Positions 16,497-24,526 of a DNA stretch of 64,000 nucleotides are shown one piece after another. The translations under genes were made by a program, and so were the position numbers. The notes beneath the pieces were generated by a model that worked only from the letters and a program-made list of their open reading frames with translations, ran no database searches and was not told the origin of the DNA. The first letter of the stretch is position 1. Each line of letters opens with the position of its first letter. The DNA comes from Mycobacterium sp. MS1601 (lineage in GTDB: Bacteria > Actinomycetota > Actinomycetes > Mycobacteriales > Mycobacteriaceae). Location of the stretch: the NCBI RefSeq assembly GCF_001984215.1, contig NZ_CP019420.1:1426001-1490000 (forward strand). Reading direction: 5' to 3'.

Positions 16497-17333
16497 TCAC
16501 AGCCTGCTCCGATACGTGGCTGGACGAAGCTCAGCCAGATGGTTGAGCACCTTGCGGGCCCGGGCGATCTCGGCCTCGACGTCGATCTCGACCTTGGCCA
16601 GCCCACCCTTGGCGCGCGTGGTCGCCAGGATGTCACCGCCGGGCCCCACCACCTTCGCCTGTCCGAGGAACCGCAGATTGCCCATCACCCCAGTCTGATT
16701 CGACGACACCAGCACCACCTGGTTCTCGGCAGCCCGGGCGCAGTCGTACAGATCGAACAGCCGGGATTGCCTGTCGGCGGGTAGACGCGAGGCACGATCG
16801 GTGATGCTGGCCGGCCACGCCGACAGTGCGGCGATGATGTGCGCGTCGGCGGTGGCCAGCGCACGGGCAGCTTCGGGGAAGGTCTTGTCGTAGTCGATCA
16901 GCATGCCGAGCCGGCCGACCGGGGTGTCGAACGCCGAGAACGCGTCACCGGCCAGGTACGTCAGCGATTCACCGGCAGGCTGATGCACCTTGCGGTATGT
17001 GCCCAGCACACCGTCGCCCGTCACGCAGATGGCAGCGTTGTACCGACCACCACCGGGTGCGGCTTCGGCGTAGCCCAGGCACACCGTCATGGGCCCCGCG
17101 GCGGCAATCACGGCGGCGATCTCGGGGCCGTCGGGATCCAGCGCGGGCGGCGGGTCCTCTGGATCGGGGGCGCGGAAGTCCCCGATGTACCCACCCAGGC
17201 AGGCATCGGGGAACACCAACAGGTCGACGCCCTCCTGCCGTGCGGTCCCGACGATGCCTACGGCTTTCTCGACACAGCGGGGCAGGTCGCGCCCGAAGTG
17301 CGCTGCTACCGCAGCGAGGGTCACCATTGCCAT
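16497..17333 (-). CDS. Nitrilase-fold protein lacking the catalytic cysteine
   Basis: A 278-residue carbon-nitrogen-hydrolase paralogue of the true nitrilase in the same operon (position of MSMEG_0566). Aligned to it, the nucleophile loop reads LGMLIDYDKTFPEAAR where the active protein has ICYDKAFPEAAR: Asp147 (codon at 16893-16895) replaces Cys. The first catalytic Glu is also changed to Asp43 (FPDACLGGY), while the Lys115 motif YRKVHQP is kept. The fold and ligand pocket appear intact, so it may bind the pathway intermediate, form a mixed oligomer with NitC, or do different chemistry. Ten bases separate it from the upstream gene. Confidence 0.85.
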   Translation of the reverse strand: MAMVTLAAVAAHFGRDLPRCVEKAVGIVGTARQEGVDLLVFPDACLGGYIGDFRAPDPEDPPPALDPDGPEIAAVIAAAGPMTVCLGYAEAAPGGGRYNAAICVTGDGVLGTYRKVHQPAGESLTYLAGDAFSAFDTPVGRLGMLIDYDKTFPEAARALATADAHIIAALSAWPASITDRASRLPADRQSRLFDLYDCARAAENQVVLVSSNQTGVMGNLRFLGQAKVVGPGGDILATTRAKGGLAKVEIDVEAEIARARKVLNHLAELRPATYRSRL

Positions 17334-17343
17334 CGGGAGTACT

Positions 17344-18774
17344 CTACGACGATCCGAGGCCGGTCACCGCAGGCGCCAGCACACTCGTCACCACCCCGTC
17401 GGGCCAGCGCAGTCGCACGCCGGGTTCGGCTGTCAGCACACCACATTCGGCACTCACCACGCCGGCGGGCAACTCGACAGTCGACTGCTGGCCGGCGGTC
17501 AGCATCCCGTAGCCGGGGAAGCAGGTCAGCCAGTCCCCCACCGACGCCTGCGTGGGCCGCGGCACAGCGGCGACGTCGATCTGCGCACCGGTGCCACAGG
17601 CCTCGGCCATCATCCCGAGGGTGCCCGCAATGCCGGCCATGCTGACATCCTTGGCCGCCTTGGGCGCCGCATCCGCCACCAGCGACGTCATCGCGACCAA
17701 CTCCGTACTACCGCGCGAGCTGGTCGAATCCCACTGCCTGCCATGATATCCCGATCGCCACCGGCCGGTGATGTCGGTAGTCAACCGCACCGGGTCACCG
17801 ACGGATCCACCACCGGCCCGCACGGGCGCACCCGTTCGGCCCAGCGCGGTCACCGACAGCGCCGCGGGCACACCGAGTTGGGTGTGCCCGCCCAGAACCG
17901 GCACCTGCCAGGCCGCCGCGGCCCGTGCGACGCCGGCGATCACCCGATCCAGGATCTGTCGCGTGGGGGCTCCGACGGCGTCGAGCAGACCCACCGGGGT
18001 GGCTCCCATGGCGGTCAGGTCGTTGACGTTGACCAGCACCGCGCACCAGCCGGCCCATTCGGGATCGCGCTCCACCATCGACGGCACGATCGCGTCGCAC
18101 GCCGCGATGAGGTCACTACCCGGTACCGGCACTCCGTCGTCACCGACGAACCCGGCCGGCCCCAAGCCCCCGGGAACGGTCCGCAGCGGTGCCAGACTGC
18201 CGCCGAGGAAGGACTTCGTTGCGGTGGCGGCCCGTTGGATGGGGTCCATCGGCCAGCGCACCCACGCATGCTCCTGCCCGGCCACCAGACGGGTACCAAG
18301 GAGGTTCCAGCCCAGGTGAGCGAACAGTCGCGCATAGCGCTGCTGCACGGTCGCCTCGAAGCGCAGCACGCCCGCCGTCTCGACGTAGGCGCAGGCGGCT
18401 CGCACCAGCGCGGGCCCGACACCGCTGGCGCGCACAGCCCGGTCGACCACCAGACGGCTGCCGGTCCACCAGCCGATGTCGGTGGCCATCCCACAATGGT
18501 GGGCCGGGGCCAGTCGCACGCCGCCGAGGATGTTCCCATCGGCAGTGGTGGCCACCAGCACCACGGTGCGCGGGTCGTCGTCGAGGTCGTCGCGGTCGGT
18601 ACCGGCGAACAACCCTTGTTCGGCGACGAACTCCTCGCGCCGCAGCCGCCGGTAGGCGGCCAGCTCTGCGGCGTTTGAGACGGGATTGATCAGAAACGGC
18701 GCCTCGGTGCGCGGGGTTCCGCACAGGATGGACAGCCCGACGGGTGCATGAGTGCTGGCGGTGAACGGGATCAT
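17344..18774 (-). CDS. GNAT acetyltransferase fused to AIR-synthase-like domain (MSMEG_0567 family)
   Basis: A 476-residue fusion. Residues 20-160 are a GNAT domain (YRRLRREEFVAEQGLF, GGVRLAPAHH, VGPALVRAACAYVETAG). From about 170 an AIR-synthase/PurM-like domain follows (FVGDDGVPVPGSDLIAACDA, LVNVNDLTAMGATPVGLLDA, VPVLGGHTQLGVPAALSVTA), an ATP-binding fold that activates amides or carboxylates. In cyanobacteria (Sll0786/Sll0787) and pseudomonads these are two genes of the Nit1C cluster. ATG overlaps the radical SAM stop by one base. Confidence 0.87.
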   Translation of the reverse strand: MIPFTASTHAPVGLSILCGTPRTEAPFLINPVSNAAELAAYRRLRREEFVAEQGLFAGTDRDDLDDDPRTVVLVATTADGNILGGVRLAPAHHCGMATDIGWWTGSRLVVDRAVRASGVGPALVRAACAYVETAGVLRFEATVQQRYARLFAHLGWNLLGTRLVAGQEHAWVRWPMDPIQRAATATKSFLGGSLAPLRTVPGGLGPAGFVGDDGVPVPGSDLIAACDAIVPSMVERDPEWAGWCAVLVNVNDLTAMGATPVGLLDAVGAPTRQILDRVIAGVARAAAAWQVPVLGGHTQLGVPAALSVTALGRTGAPVRAGGGSVGDPVRLTTDITGRWRSGYHGRQWDSTSSRGSTELVAMTSLVADAAPKAAKDVSMAGIAGTLGMMAEACGTGAQIDVAAVPRPTQASVGDWLTCFPGYGMLTAGQQSTVELPAGVVSAECGVLTAEPGVRLRWPDGVVTSVLAPAVTGLGSS

Positions 18775-19829
18775 CAGGCCCCCAGATTCTGCAGAACGCT
18801 GCAGGCTCCGCACGCGGCGCAGCCGGCCCGCTGGTCGGCACCAGTCATTCCCGCCGACTGCAACAGCAGCGCCACCTCACGGCTGACTTTCTCGACCACA
18901 CCGGCCTCCGGTGCGCGGGCACCGTCGACGTCGACGGCCAGTGAGCCGGCTTGGGGACGGAACGGGACGACAAACGGGTAGACGCCCATGGTGATGAGTT
19001 CGGCTGCGCCGGCGATCAATTCCTCGGGATCCTCGCCGAGGCCGACGAGCAGGTAGGTGGATACCCGGTTGCGGCCGAACACCCGAACGGCCTCCTGCCA
19101 TGCCTGGCGGTAACGCTCCACGGTGACCGTGGCTTTGCCGGGCATCCAGCGCTTGCGTACCTTTTCGTCGAGGGATTCGATGTGAATGCCGATGGCGTCG
19201 GCGCCGGCCTCGCGCAGGTCGGTCAGCACGGACAGGTCGGCCGGGGGTTCGCACTGCACCTGGATGGGCAGCGACGGGACGGCAGCCTTGACCGCTCGGA
19301 CGCAGCGGGCCAGGTGGCGGGCTCCGCGGTCGCTGCCGGCGGAGGTGCCGGTGGTCATCACCATCTGGGTCACGCCGTCCAACCGGACCGCGGCGGCGGC
19401 CACCTCGGCCAGTTCGGCTGGTCGTTTGACGGCGGTGGTGGCGCCGGAGCGCAGCGATTCCTCGATGGTGCAGAAACGACAGCGCTGGTCTTCGGCGTAG
19501 CGGATGCAGGTCTGCACCACGGTGGTGGCCAGGACATCGCGACCGTGCAACCGGGCCAGCTTTTCGTAGGCAACGCCGTCGGCGGTGGTCAGGTCGTAGA
19601 AGCGGGGCCGGTGCACCACTTCGACGTCCAGACCGGTGTCCTCGCCGTCGAGGATCACCCGGGTGCTGTCGAAGACGAAGGGACTGTCCGGGTTTCGCGG
19701 AATCGCGGCGCTGAGACCATCGATCACCAGGTGGCCGTCGACGCTGGGGCCGGCGCCTGCTGTGCGGGTGACCGGCGGGGCACCGCGGAAACCCAACAGT
19801 GCCAGATCTACTCGGGTGGATACAGACAT
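18774..19829 (-). CDS. MSMEG_0568-family radical SAM protein
   Basis: A 351-residue radical SAM enzyme of the Nit1C cluster (NitD equivalent). The iron-sulfur cysteines are in TCIRYAEDQRCRFCTIEESL, i.e. C-X8-C-X2-C rather than the usual C-X3-C-X2-C. A C-terminal CAACGAC cluster may bind a second centre. SAM-binding strands include MVMTTGTSAGSDRGARHLA and QVQCEPPADLSVL. ATG at 19829 is favoured by GAGAGG seven bases upstream; a GTG at 19844 overlapping the previous stop is possible. Reaction unknown. Confidence 0.87.
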   Translation of the reverse strand: MSVSTRVDLALLGFRGAPPVTRTAGAGPSVDGHLVIDGLSAAIPRNPDSPFVFDSTRVILDGEDTGLDVEVVHRPRFYDLTTADGVAYEKLARLHGRDVLATTVVQTCIRYAEDQRCRFCTIEESLRSGATTAVKRPAELAEVAAAAVRLDGVTQMVMTTGTSAGSDRGARHLARCVRAVKAAVPSLPIQVQCEPPADLSVLTDLREAGADAIGIHIESLDEKVRKRWMPGKATVTVERYRQAWQEAVRVFGRNRVSTYLLVGLGEDPEELIAGAAELITMGVYPFVVPFRPQAGSLAVDVDGARAPEAGVVEKVSREVALLLQSAGMTGADQRAGCAACGACSVLQNLGA

Positions 19830-19840
19830 CTGCGGACCTC

Positions 19841-21277
19841 TCACACGATGGATGGAATCGGTGCGCGGAAGGCACTGCGGCGGACCTTGCCTGCGGAGTT
19901 ACGTAGCGGATTGCGGGTCAGTGCGATATGGGTCGGTACTTCGTGGGCGGCGAGCTGAGACCGCACCGCCGACAACAGGGTGGCGGGGTCGATGTCAGCG
20001 TCGGCGATGTCCACCACGGCGCACACCTGTCCGTCCTCGGAGCCGTACACGACCGCGTCACGCACGCTGGCATGGGTGTGCAGTGCATGCTCGATGCGGG
20101 CGGGATACACCGGATTCCCTTTGTGGTGGAAGACATCTGCGGCACGGTCCATCAGGAACAGGTAGCCCTCGTCATCGAGGAAACCGAGATCACCCAGGGT
20201 GTCCCAGCCCTGCGGTGTTCGTCGTGAGACGCCGCCGAGATAGGTGTACGCGGGCTGCTCCCCGCGGCGCATCCAGACCTGCCCGATCTCGCCGGTGGCG
20301 GCATCTGTTCCGTCGTCGCGCCGGATGCGCACGACGGTGCCTCCGATGGGGGTGCCGACGCTGCCGGGCTTACGGAGCCAGTCGGCGCCGCTGATCATGG
20401 TCAGGCCGTTGGATTCACTGCCGGCGTAGACCTCGACCACCCGGTGGGGCCCCAACCAATCCAGCAGTGCCCGCTTGTCCACCGGCGCACACGGGGCACC
20501 GAGGTGCAGCAGCGTCCGCAGCGACGGCAGGTCACTGTGCCGGGCACCGCGCAACACCCGACGGATAGTGCTGGGTGCCAGCATGGTCCAGGTGACGCGG
20601 TGAGTGTCCACCAGGTCGGCGAACCAGCGCTCGTCGAAGCGGTCGGTGAGCACCAGCCGGTGGCCGGTCAGCAGACCGCGCATGGCGTAGGTGAACTGCG
20701 CGGAGTGCCACAGTGGTGCGGTCACCAACTGAACCGCCCGAAGCGGCAGGAATGGCGCCACCTGCTGGTGCGGGTTCACCAATGCCGGGGCGGCGGCCTG
20801 GACGATCTTCGCCGTGCCGGTGCTGCCGGAGGTGGTGGTGGCCTTCCAGCTGTCGGCCCAGGCATCGGGCAGTGGCGCTGCGGACTCCGCGGCGCCTGCC
20901 GAGGCAGGTAGCCACGGAATTGCCGCGCTCATCGCGGGCCTGCCGATCACCAGTGCCGGCCGGGCCAACGCTTCGAGGTGGGAGCGGGTGTCCGGCGGCA
21001 GCTCGGGCGACACGGGGTTGGGCGTGGCCCCGAGCTTCCAGATCGCCGCGCATGCCACCACGAAGTCCACGGTGTTGCTCAAGACCACCGACACGATGCT
21101 GTTGTGCTGCACTCCGGCAGCCCGGTAGGCACGGGCACGCCGGTTGCTCTCGGCGTCCAGCTCAGCAGCGCTGCAGGTGATTCCGTGGTGGTCGTCGACC
21201 AGCACGATATCCGTGGGCTGCTCCTTCGCCCGCGCCGCGAGAACGCGGGCGAAGGACTGGCGATCACCGGACGCCAT
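19841..21277 (-). CDS. AMP-forming acyl-CoA synthetase/ligase inside the Nit1C operon
   Basis: A 478-residue ANL-superfamily enzyme. The P-loop TTSGSTGTAK, the A5-like EVYAGSESNGLT, the hinge segment GWDTLGDLGFLDDEGYLFLM and the C-terminal lysine motif RNSAGKVRRSAF are all present, so it should adenylate a carboxylate and probably form a thioester. It is tightly packed between the flavoenzyme (4-bp gap) and the radical SAM gene (overlap), thus co-transcribed. It is not part of the usual core Nit1C set, and M. smegmatis gene numbering leaves no room for it there. Substrate unknown. Confidence 0.85.
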   Translation of the reverse strand: MASGDRQSFARVLAARAKEQPTDIVLVDDHHGITCSAAELDAESNRRARAYRAAGVQHNSIVSVVLSNTVDFVVACAAIWKLGATPNPVSPELPPDTRSHLEALARPALVIGRPAMSAAIPWLPASAGAAESAAPLPDAWADSWKATTTSGSTGTAKIVQAAAPALVNPHQQVAPFLPLRAVQLVTAPLWHSAQFTYAMRGLLTGHRLVLTDRFDERWFADLVDTHRVTWTMLAPSTIRRVLRGARHSDLPSLRTLLHLGAPCAPVDKRALLDWLGPHRVVEVYAGSESNGLTMISGADWLRKPGSVGTPIGGTVVRIRRDDGTDAATGEIGQVWMRRGEQPAYTYLGGVSRRTPQGWDTLGDLGFLDDEGYLFLMDRAADVFHHKGNPVYPARIEHALHTHASVRDAVVYGSEDGQVCAVVDIADADIDPATLLSAVRSQLAAHEVPTHIALTRNPLRNSAGKVRRSAFRAPIPSIV

Positions 21278-21281
21278 GGGG

Positions 21282-22556
21282 TCAGCTTCCGACAGCGAGC
21301 CGCAACACCGACTCGTGGTAGCCGCTGATGATGGTGGCTGCGATGTGGGACGCGTCGCGGTCGATGCCCAGGAAACGGCCCGATCCCCAGGTGTGCATCC
21401 ACGGCAGTCCGATGAAGCTCAGGCCCGGCACCGCGGTGACACCGCGGGTCTGCATGGGCCGGCCACCTCCGTCGAACGCGCTGGCCTCGATCCACCGGTA
21501 GTCCGGCCGGTATCCGATGGCCCAGACGATGCTGGTGACTCCTTCGGCATCGAGATCCAAAGTGGTGGCTTCGGTTTCGGGTTCCCACACCGGCTCGTAG
21601 CGGGTGGCCTCAGGAGCCTCGATACCTTCACGCTCGATATAGGTGTCGATGTCCGAGCAGATCGAGTTGTACACCGAATCGGCATAATCCAGCGCGCTGC
21701 GCAGCGTCGGCTCGAACTGCAGCGTGCTGTCCTTGCCGTCGGCAAGCGCACCGTAGAGCTTCATGCCCTCGGCCGCAAACTGCCGCAGATCCACGTCGCG
21801 GCCGCCGTCGCGACCGGTGACGTAGTGGTTGGTCTTCTCGATGGCCGCTTTTCCACCCGGATACTGCTGTGCCGCACGGTCATACAGTCCCATATCGGAC
21901 AACCAGGTCATGCAGTCGCGGCCACGGTAGAAGCGGGCCACCCGCGGTGCGTTGCCCACCGCCAGGTGCACCTGACGACCGGCCAGGTGCAGGTCTTCGG
22001 CGATCTGCGCCCCGGACTGGCCGGTGCCCACCACCAGGACCGCGCCGTCGGGCAGTTGCTCGGGGTTTCGGTACTGCTCGGAGTGGATCTGCGTGACGCC
22101 GGTGTCCAGGGATCCTGCGAAGGCCGGCGTGACGGGAAGCGGGTAGCCGCCGGTGGCGACCACGGCGTTCTCGCACGTGAGACTCTCGATCCCCGATGGG
22201 GTTTCGAGCGTGAGGGCAAACCCACCCTCAGGGCGCTGCGCCAGCTTGGTGACGCGGGTGTGAGTGCGCAGCGGCGCATCGAAGGTCTGCAGCCAGCCCT
22301 CCAGCCAGGCCACCACTTCGTCGCGGGTCATGAACCCGTCGGGGTCCGGTCCGGCGTAGGTGTAGCCGGGCAACTTGCAGTGCCAGTTCGGGGTCACCAG
22401 GGTGAAGTTGTCCCAGCGACTATCGGTCCACGCGTGCACCGGGGTGTGTGCCTCGAGCACCACGTGCTCGATGCGGGCGCGGCTCAGATACCAACTGACC
22501 GACAACCCGGCCTGTCCGCCGCCGATGATCGCCACCGGCACGTGTGTGCCTGTCAT
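21282..22556 (-). CDS. MSMEG_0569-family flavin-dependent oxidoreductase
   Basis: A 424-residue flavoprotein monooxygenase-like enzyme (NitH equivalent). FAD motif AIIGGGQAGLSVSWYL at residues 9-24, NADPH motif VVGTGQSGAQIAEDL near 180, and the FMO/BVMO-like VTPNWHCKLPGY. The C-terminal WAIGYRPDYRWI is the ATG/GYRPD-type motif. ATG overlaps the stop of the small upstream gene. In the cluster it would oxygenate or oxidise the nitrogen-containing intermediate. Confidence 0.88.
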   Translation of the reverse strand: MTGTHVPVAIIGGGQAGLSVSWYLSRARIEHVVLEAHTPVHAWTDSRWDNFTLVTPNWHCKLPGYTYAGPDPDGFMTRDEVVAWLEGWLQTFDAPLRTHTRVTKLAQRPEGGFALTLETPSGIESLTCENAVVATGGYPLPVTPAFAGSLDTGVTQIHSEQYRNPEQLPDGAVLVVGTGQSGAQIAEDLHLAGRQVHLAVGNAPRVARFYRGRDCMTWLSDMGLYDRAAQQYPGGKAAIEKTNHYVTGRDGGRDVDLRQFAAEGMKLYGALADGKDSTLQFEPTLRSALDYADSVYNSICSDIDTYIEREGIEAPEATRYEPVWEPETEATTLDLDAEGVTSIVWAIGYRPDYRWIEASAFDGGGRPMQTRGVTAVPGLSFIGLPWMHTWGSGRFLGIDRDASHIAATIISGYHESVLRLAVGS

Positions 22557-22849
22557 GATCTCTCCAGTTCGGGTTGCATGGCAATGATCGTGATCTCTTC
22601 GTCGGCGGCAAATCGGCTGGCGGAGAGGGTGATTTCTTCGGTGGTGGCTGCGGCCGAGGTGCAGGCGAAGCCGTACTTCGCGCGCACCCGGTCACTGGCC
22701 TGCTGCAGTGCGCTGCTGGCACGATCCACCAGATCGCCGACGGTGTACCGCTGCCCGGTGGTCAGGAAGTCGTGCATCACCAGGCTCGGCGAATAGCACG
22801 ATTGAGTGGAGCCGTCGGGCCAGCGGATGTCGAACGTCATCTCAGGCAT
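22553..22849 (-). CDS. MSMEG_0570-family nitrogen starvation response protein
   Basis: A 98-residue cytosolic protein with no enzyme motif: MTFDIRWPDGSTQSCYSPSL, then YTVGDLVDRASSALQQASDR. Its family occurs only with Nit1C genes. It overlaps nitC by eight bases and the flavoenzyme gene by four, so translation is coupled. Possibly a subunit or activator; role unknown. Confidence 0.85.
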   Translation of the reverse strand: MPEMTFDIRWPDGSTQSCYSPSLVMHDFLTTGQRYTVGDLVDRASSALQQASDRVRAKYGFACTSAAATTEEITLSASRFAADEEITIIAMQPELERS

Positions 22850-23732
22850 GCGCCAACTCCGCCCACTTCATGGCGTCGGCGTCGGTCAGCGGGCCGTAGA
22901 CGTCCGGCCTGCGGTCACGCAAATGGAACATGCCTGCCCGCATGGTGCGGAAGGTCTCGTCGACGTCCACTTCGGCAACCGCCATACCGCTTCCCAGCAG
23001 GGTGGTGGCCAGGATGTTGCCACCCGGGTCCACCACTTTGGAGTTCCCGACGTAACGCAGCGACCCGAAGGTGCCGCTCTGGTTGGCGGCCACCCAGAAC
23101 ACCTGGTTGTCGAGGGCCCGAGCGATGTCGAACTGGTTGAACCGGTAGGTCCAGCGATCGTCCTGCAGGTTCTCCGCGGTGGCGGTGCGCGCCGCCGGCC
23201 ACGCCGACAGGCTGGCGATGATCTGAGCGCCGTCGAGTGCCATCATGCGGGCAGCCTCGGGGAACGCCTTGTCGTAGCAGATCTGCAGGCCGATCCGGCC
23301 CGCCGGGGTGTCATAGACGTCGTAGCGGCTGCCCGCCGAGTACGACATGCTCTCCCCCAGCGGCTGGTGCACCTTGCGGTAGACACCGTAGATGTTGCCG
23401 CCGTCGAGCAATGCTGCTGCGTTGTAGCGTGTTTCGCCATCATCGGCCAGTTCGCAGAATCCGATGGCGACCACCAGGTCACCGGCCAGGTGCTGCACCC
23501 GTTTGATCTCGGGCCCGTCGATCCGGATGGCCGGCGGCAGTGATCGGGTGGTGGTCTTGACCGTGTCGCCGTGGTTACCCAATGACGACAGGTATCCGCC
23601 GATAGCCGCCTCCGGCAGCGCCAGGAAGTCGACACCGCGTTCGCGCGCCTCGTCGGCCAGCGACGCGATCAGGGCGTAGTTCTGGTCCAGGTCTCTGGTG
23701 AAGTTCGCGGAAACCGCTGCGAGAGTGGTCAT
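22842..23732 (-). CDS. nitC: Nit6803-family nitrilase (NitC)
   Basis: A 296-residue nitrilase, the enzyme core of Nit1C. The catalytic triad is present: Glu41 in LALPEAAIGGY, Lys120 in GVYRKVHQP and Cys152 in IGLQICYDKAFPEAAR. It converts nitriles to acids and ammonia; in pseudomonads this cluster is needed for growth on cyanide as nitrogen source, but the natural nitrile is unsettled. A second, Cys-less copy lies 5.5 kb downstream in the same operon. Confidence 0.92.
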   Translation of the reverse strand: MTTLAAVSANFTRDLDQNYALIASLADEARERGVDFLALPEAAIGGYLSSLGNHGDTVKTTTRSLPPAIRIDGPEIKRVQHLAGDLVVAIGFCELADDGETRYNAAALLDGGNIYGVYRKVHQPLGESMSYSAGSRYDVYDTPAGRIGLQICYDKAFPEAARMMALDGAQIIASLSAWPAARTATAENLQDDRWTYRFNQFDIARALDNQVFWVAANQSGTFGSLRYVGNSKVVDPGGNILATTLLGSGMAVAEVDVDETFRTMRAGMFHLRDRRPDVYGPLTDADAMKWAELAHA

Positions 23733-23739
23733 CGTGAAC

Positions 23740-24261
23740 TCACACCATGTAAGTGGAGTTGATGATGGCGCCCTTGCGGGCGTAGTAGATGAGGGCGTCC
23801 TGGACGTCCAGCGGATGCGCCGGGATGACGCCCTCGATCAGGTCCTCTTCGCGGCCGCCGTGCAACGCAAGCCCGAAGCGGCAGGCGAACACCGTGCCGC
23901 CCTCGGAGATGAAGGTGGCCAGCGCGTCGTTGATGTTCTGCTCGCCGGGGAAACCCGAGTCACCGGTGGTGGGGAATCCTCGGGTGGCCAGGCAGTTGAT
24001 GGCGCCGGGGCCGTAGAAGTAGATGGCGGACTCAAATCCCTTGCGCAGGGCGCGAGTTGCCTGCAGGACGGCGACGAAGCTGACCGACGACTCGTGGGCG
24101 ATGCCGTGCACCAGGGTGAAGTAGCTCTCGCCCTCTTCGGCCTGGTAGTCCGGGAAGATCTTGGTGCCGCCGTAGATGTTGCTGCCCTTGGGCAGCGACG
24201 GGTGCGGGATCTCGGCGAGCGAGGTGGCGATGTTCTCGGCGATGGATGCGTCAAATGCCAT
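23740..24261 (-). CDS. nitB: MSMEG_0572/Sll0783-family nitrogen starvation response protein (NitB)
   Basis: A 173-residue protein, first gene of the operon. EIPHPSLPKGSNIYGGTKIF, then FYGPGAINCLATRGFP and GGTVFACRFGLALHG, match the family that opens Nit1C clusters; its DsrE-like layout with conserved Cys residues is suggestive only. GGAG precedes the ATG. Seven bases separate it from nitC. Required for cyanide assimilation in pseudomonads, exact role unknown. Confidence 0.88.
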   Translation of the reverse strand: MAFDASIAENIATSLAEIPHPSLPKGSNIYGGTKIFPDYQAEEGESYFTLVHGIAHESSVSFVAVLQATRALRKGFESAIYFYGPGAINCLATRGFPTTGDSGFPGEQNINDALATFISEGGTVFACRFGLALHGGREEDLIEGVIPAHPLDVQDALIYYARKGAIINSTYMV

Positions 24262-24326
24262 GGGGGACTCCGTTTTTCAGGGGATTTCGGTGTTGGCGAG
24301 CGGCATTGCCCGCCGGTGTGAGGATT

Positions 24327-24348
24327 TCAGCCGTTCAACTTCGGCTGA
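24327..24348. promoter_or_regulatory. Inverted repeat in the nit operon promoter region
   Basis: TCAGCCG and CGGCTGA form a perfect 7-bp inverted repeat around eight bases, about 70-90 bp upstream of nitB in a 265-bp intergenic region with AT-rich patches. It could be an operator for the XRE-type regulator encoded just upstream, or an RNA hairpin ending that regulator's transcript. No clear GlnR box was recognised by eye. Confidence 0.35.
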
Positions 24349-24526
24349 CACCAATTACAGGCCCGCACTATTTCCTTTTGGTTATCGATGGAAGACGTCT
24401 GCGTTGCCGGATGCTCTCCTGGCGTAATGCGGCCGTAACGCAGCCGCTTGTGCACAGCCGGTCACTGCATGGCGGAAACTCGGCCGGAAACCCGCCACAG
24501 AGTGACTGGGTGTTACGCCTCTGCGT

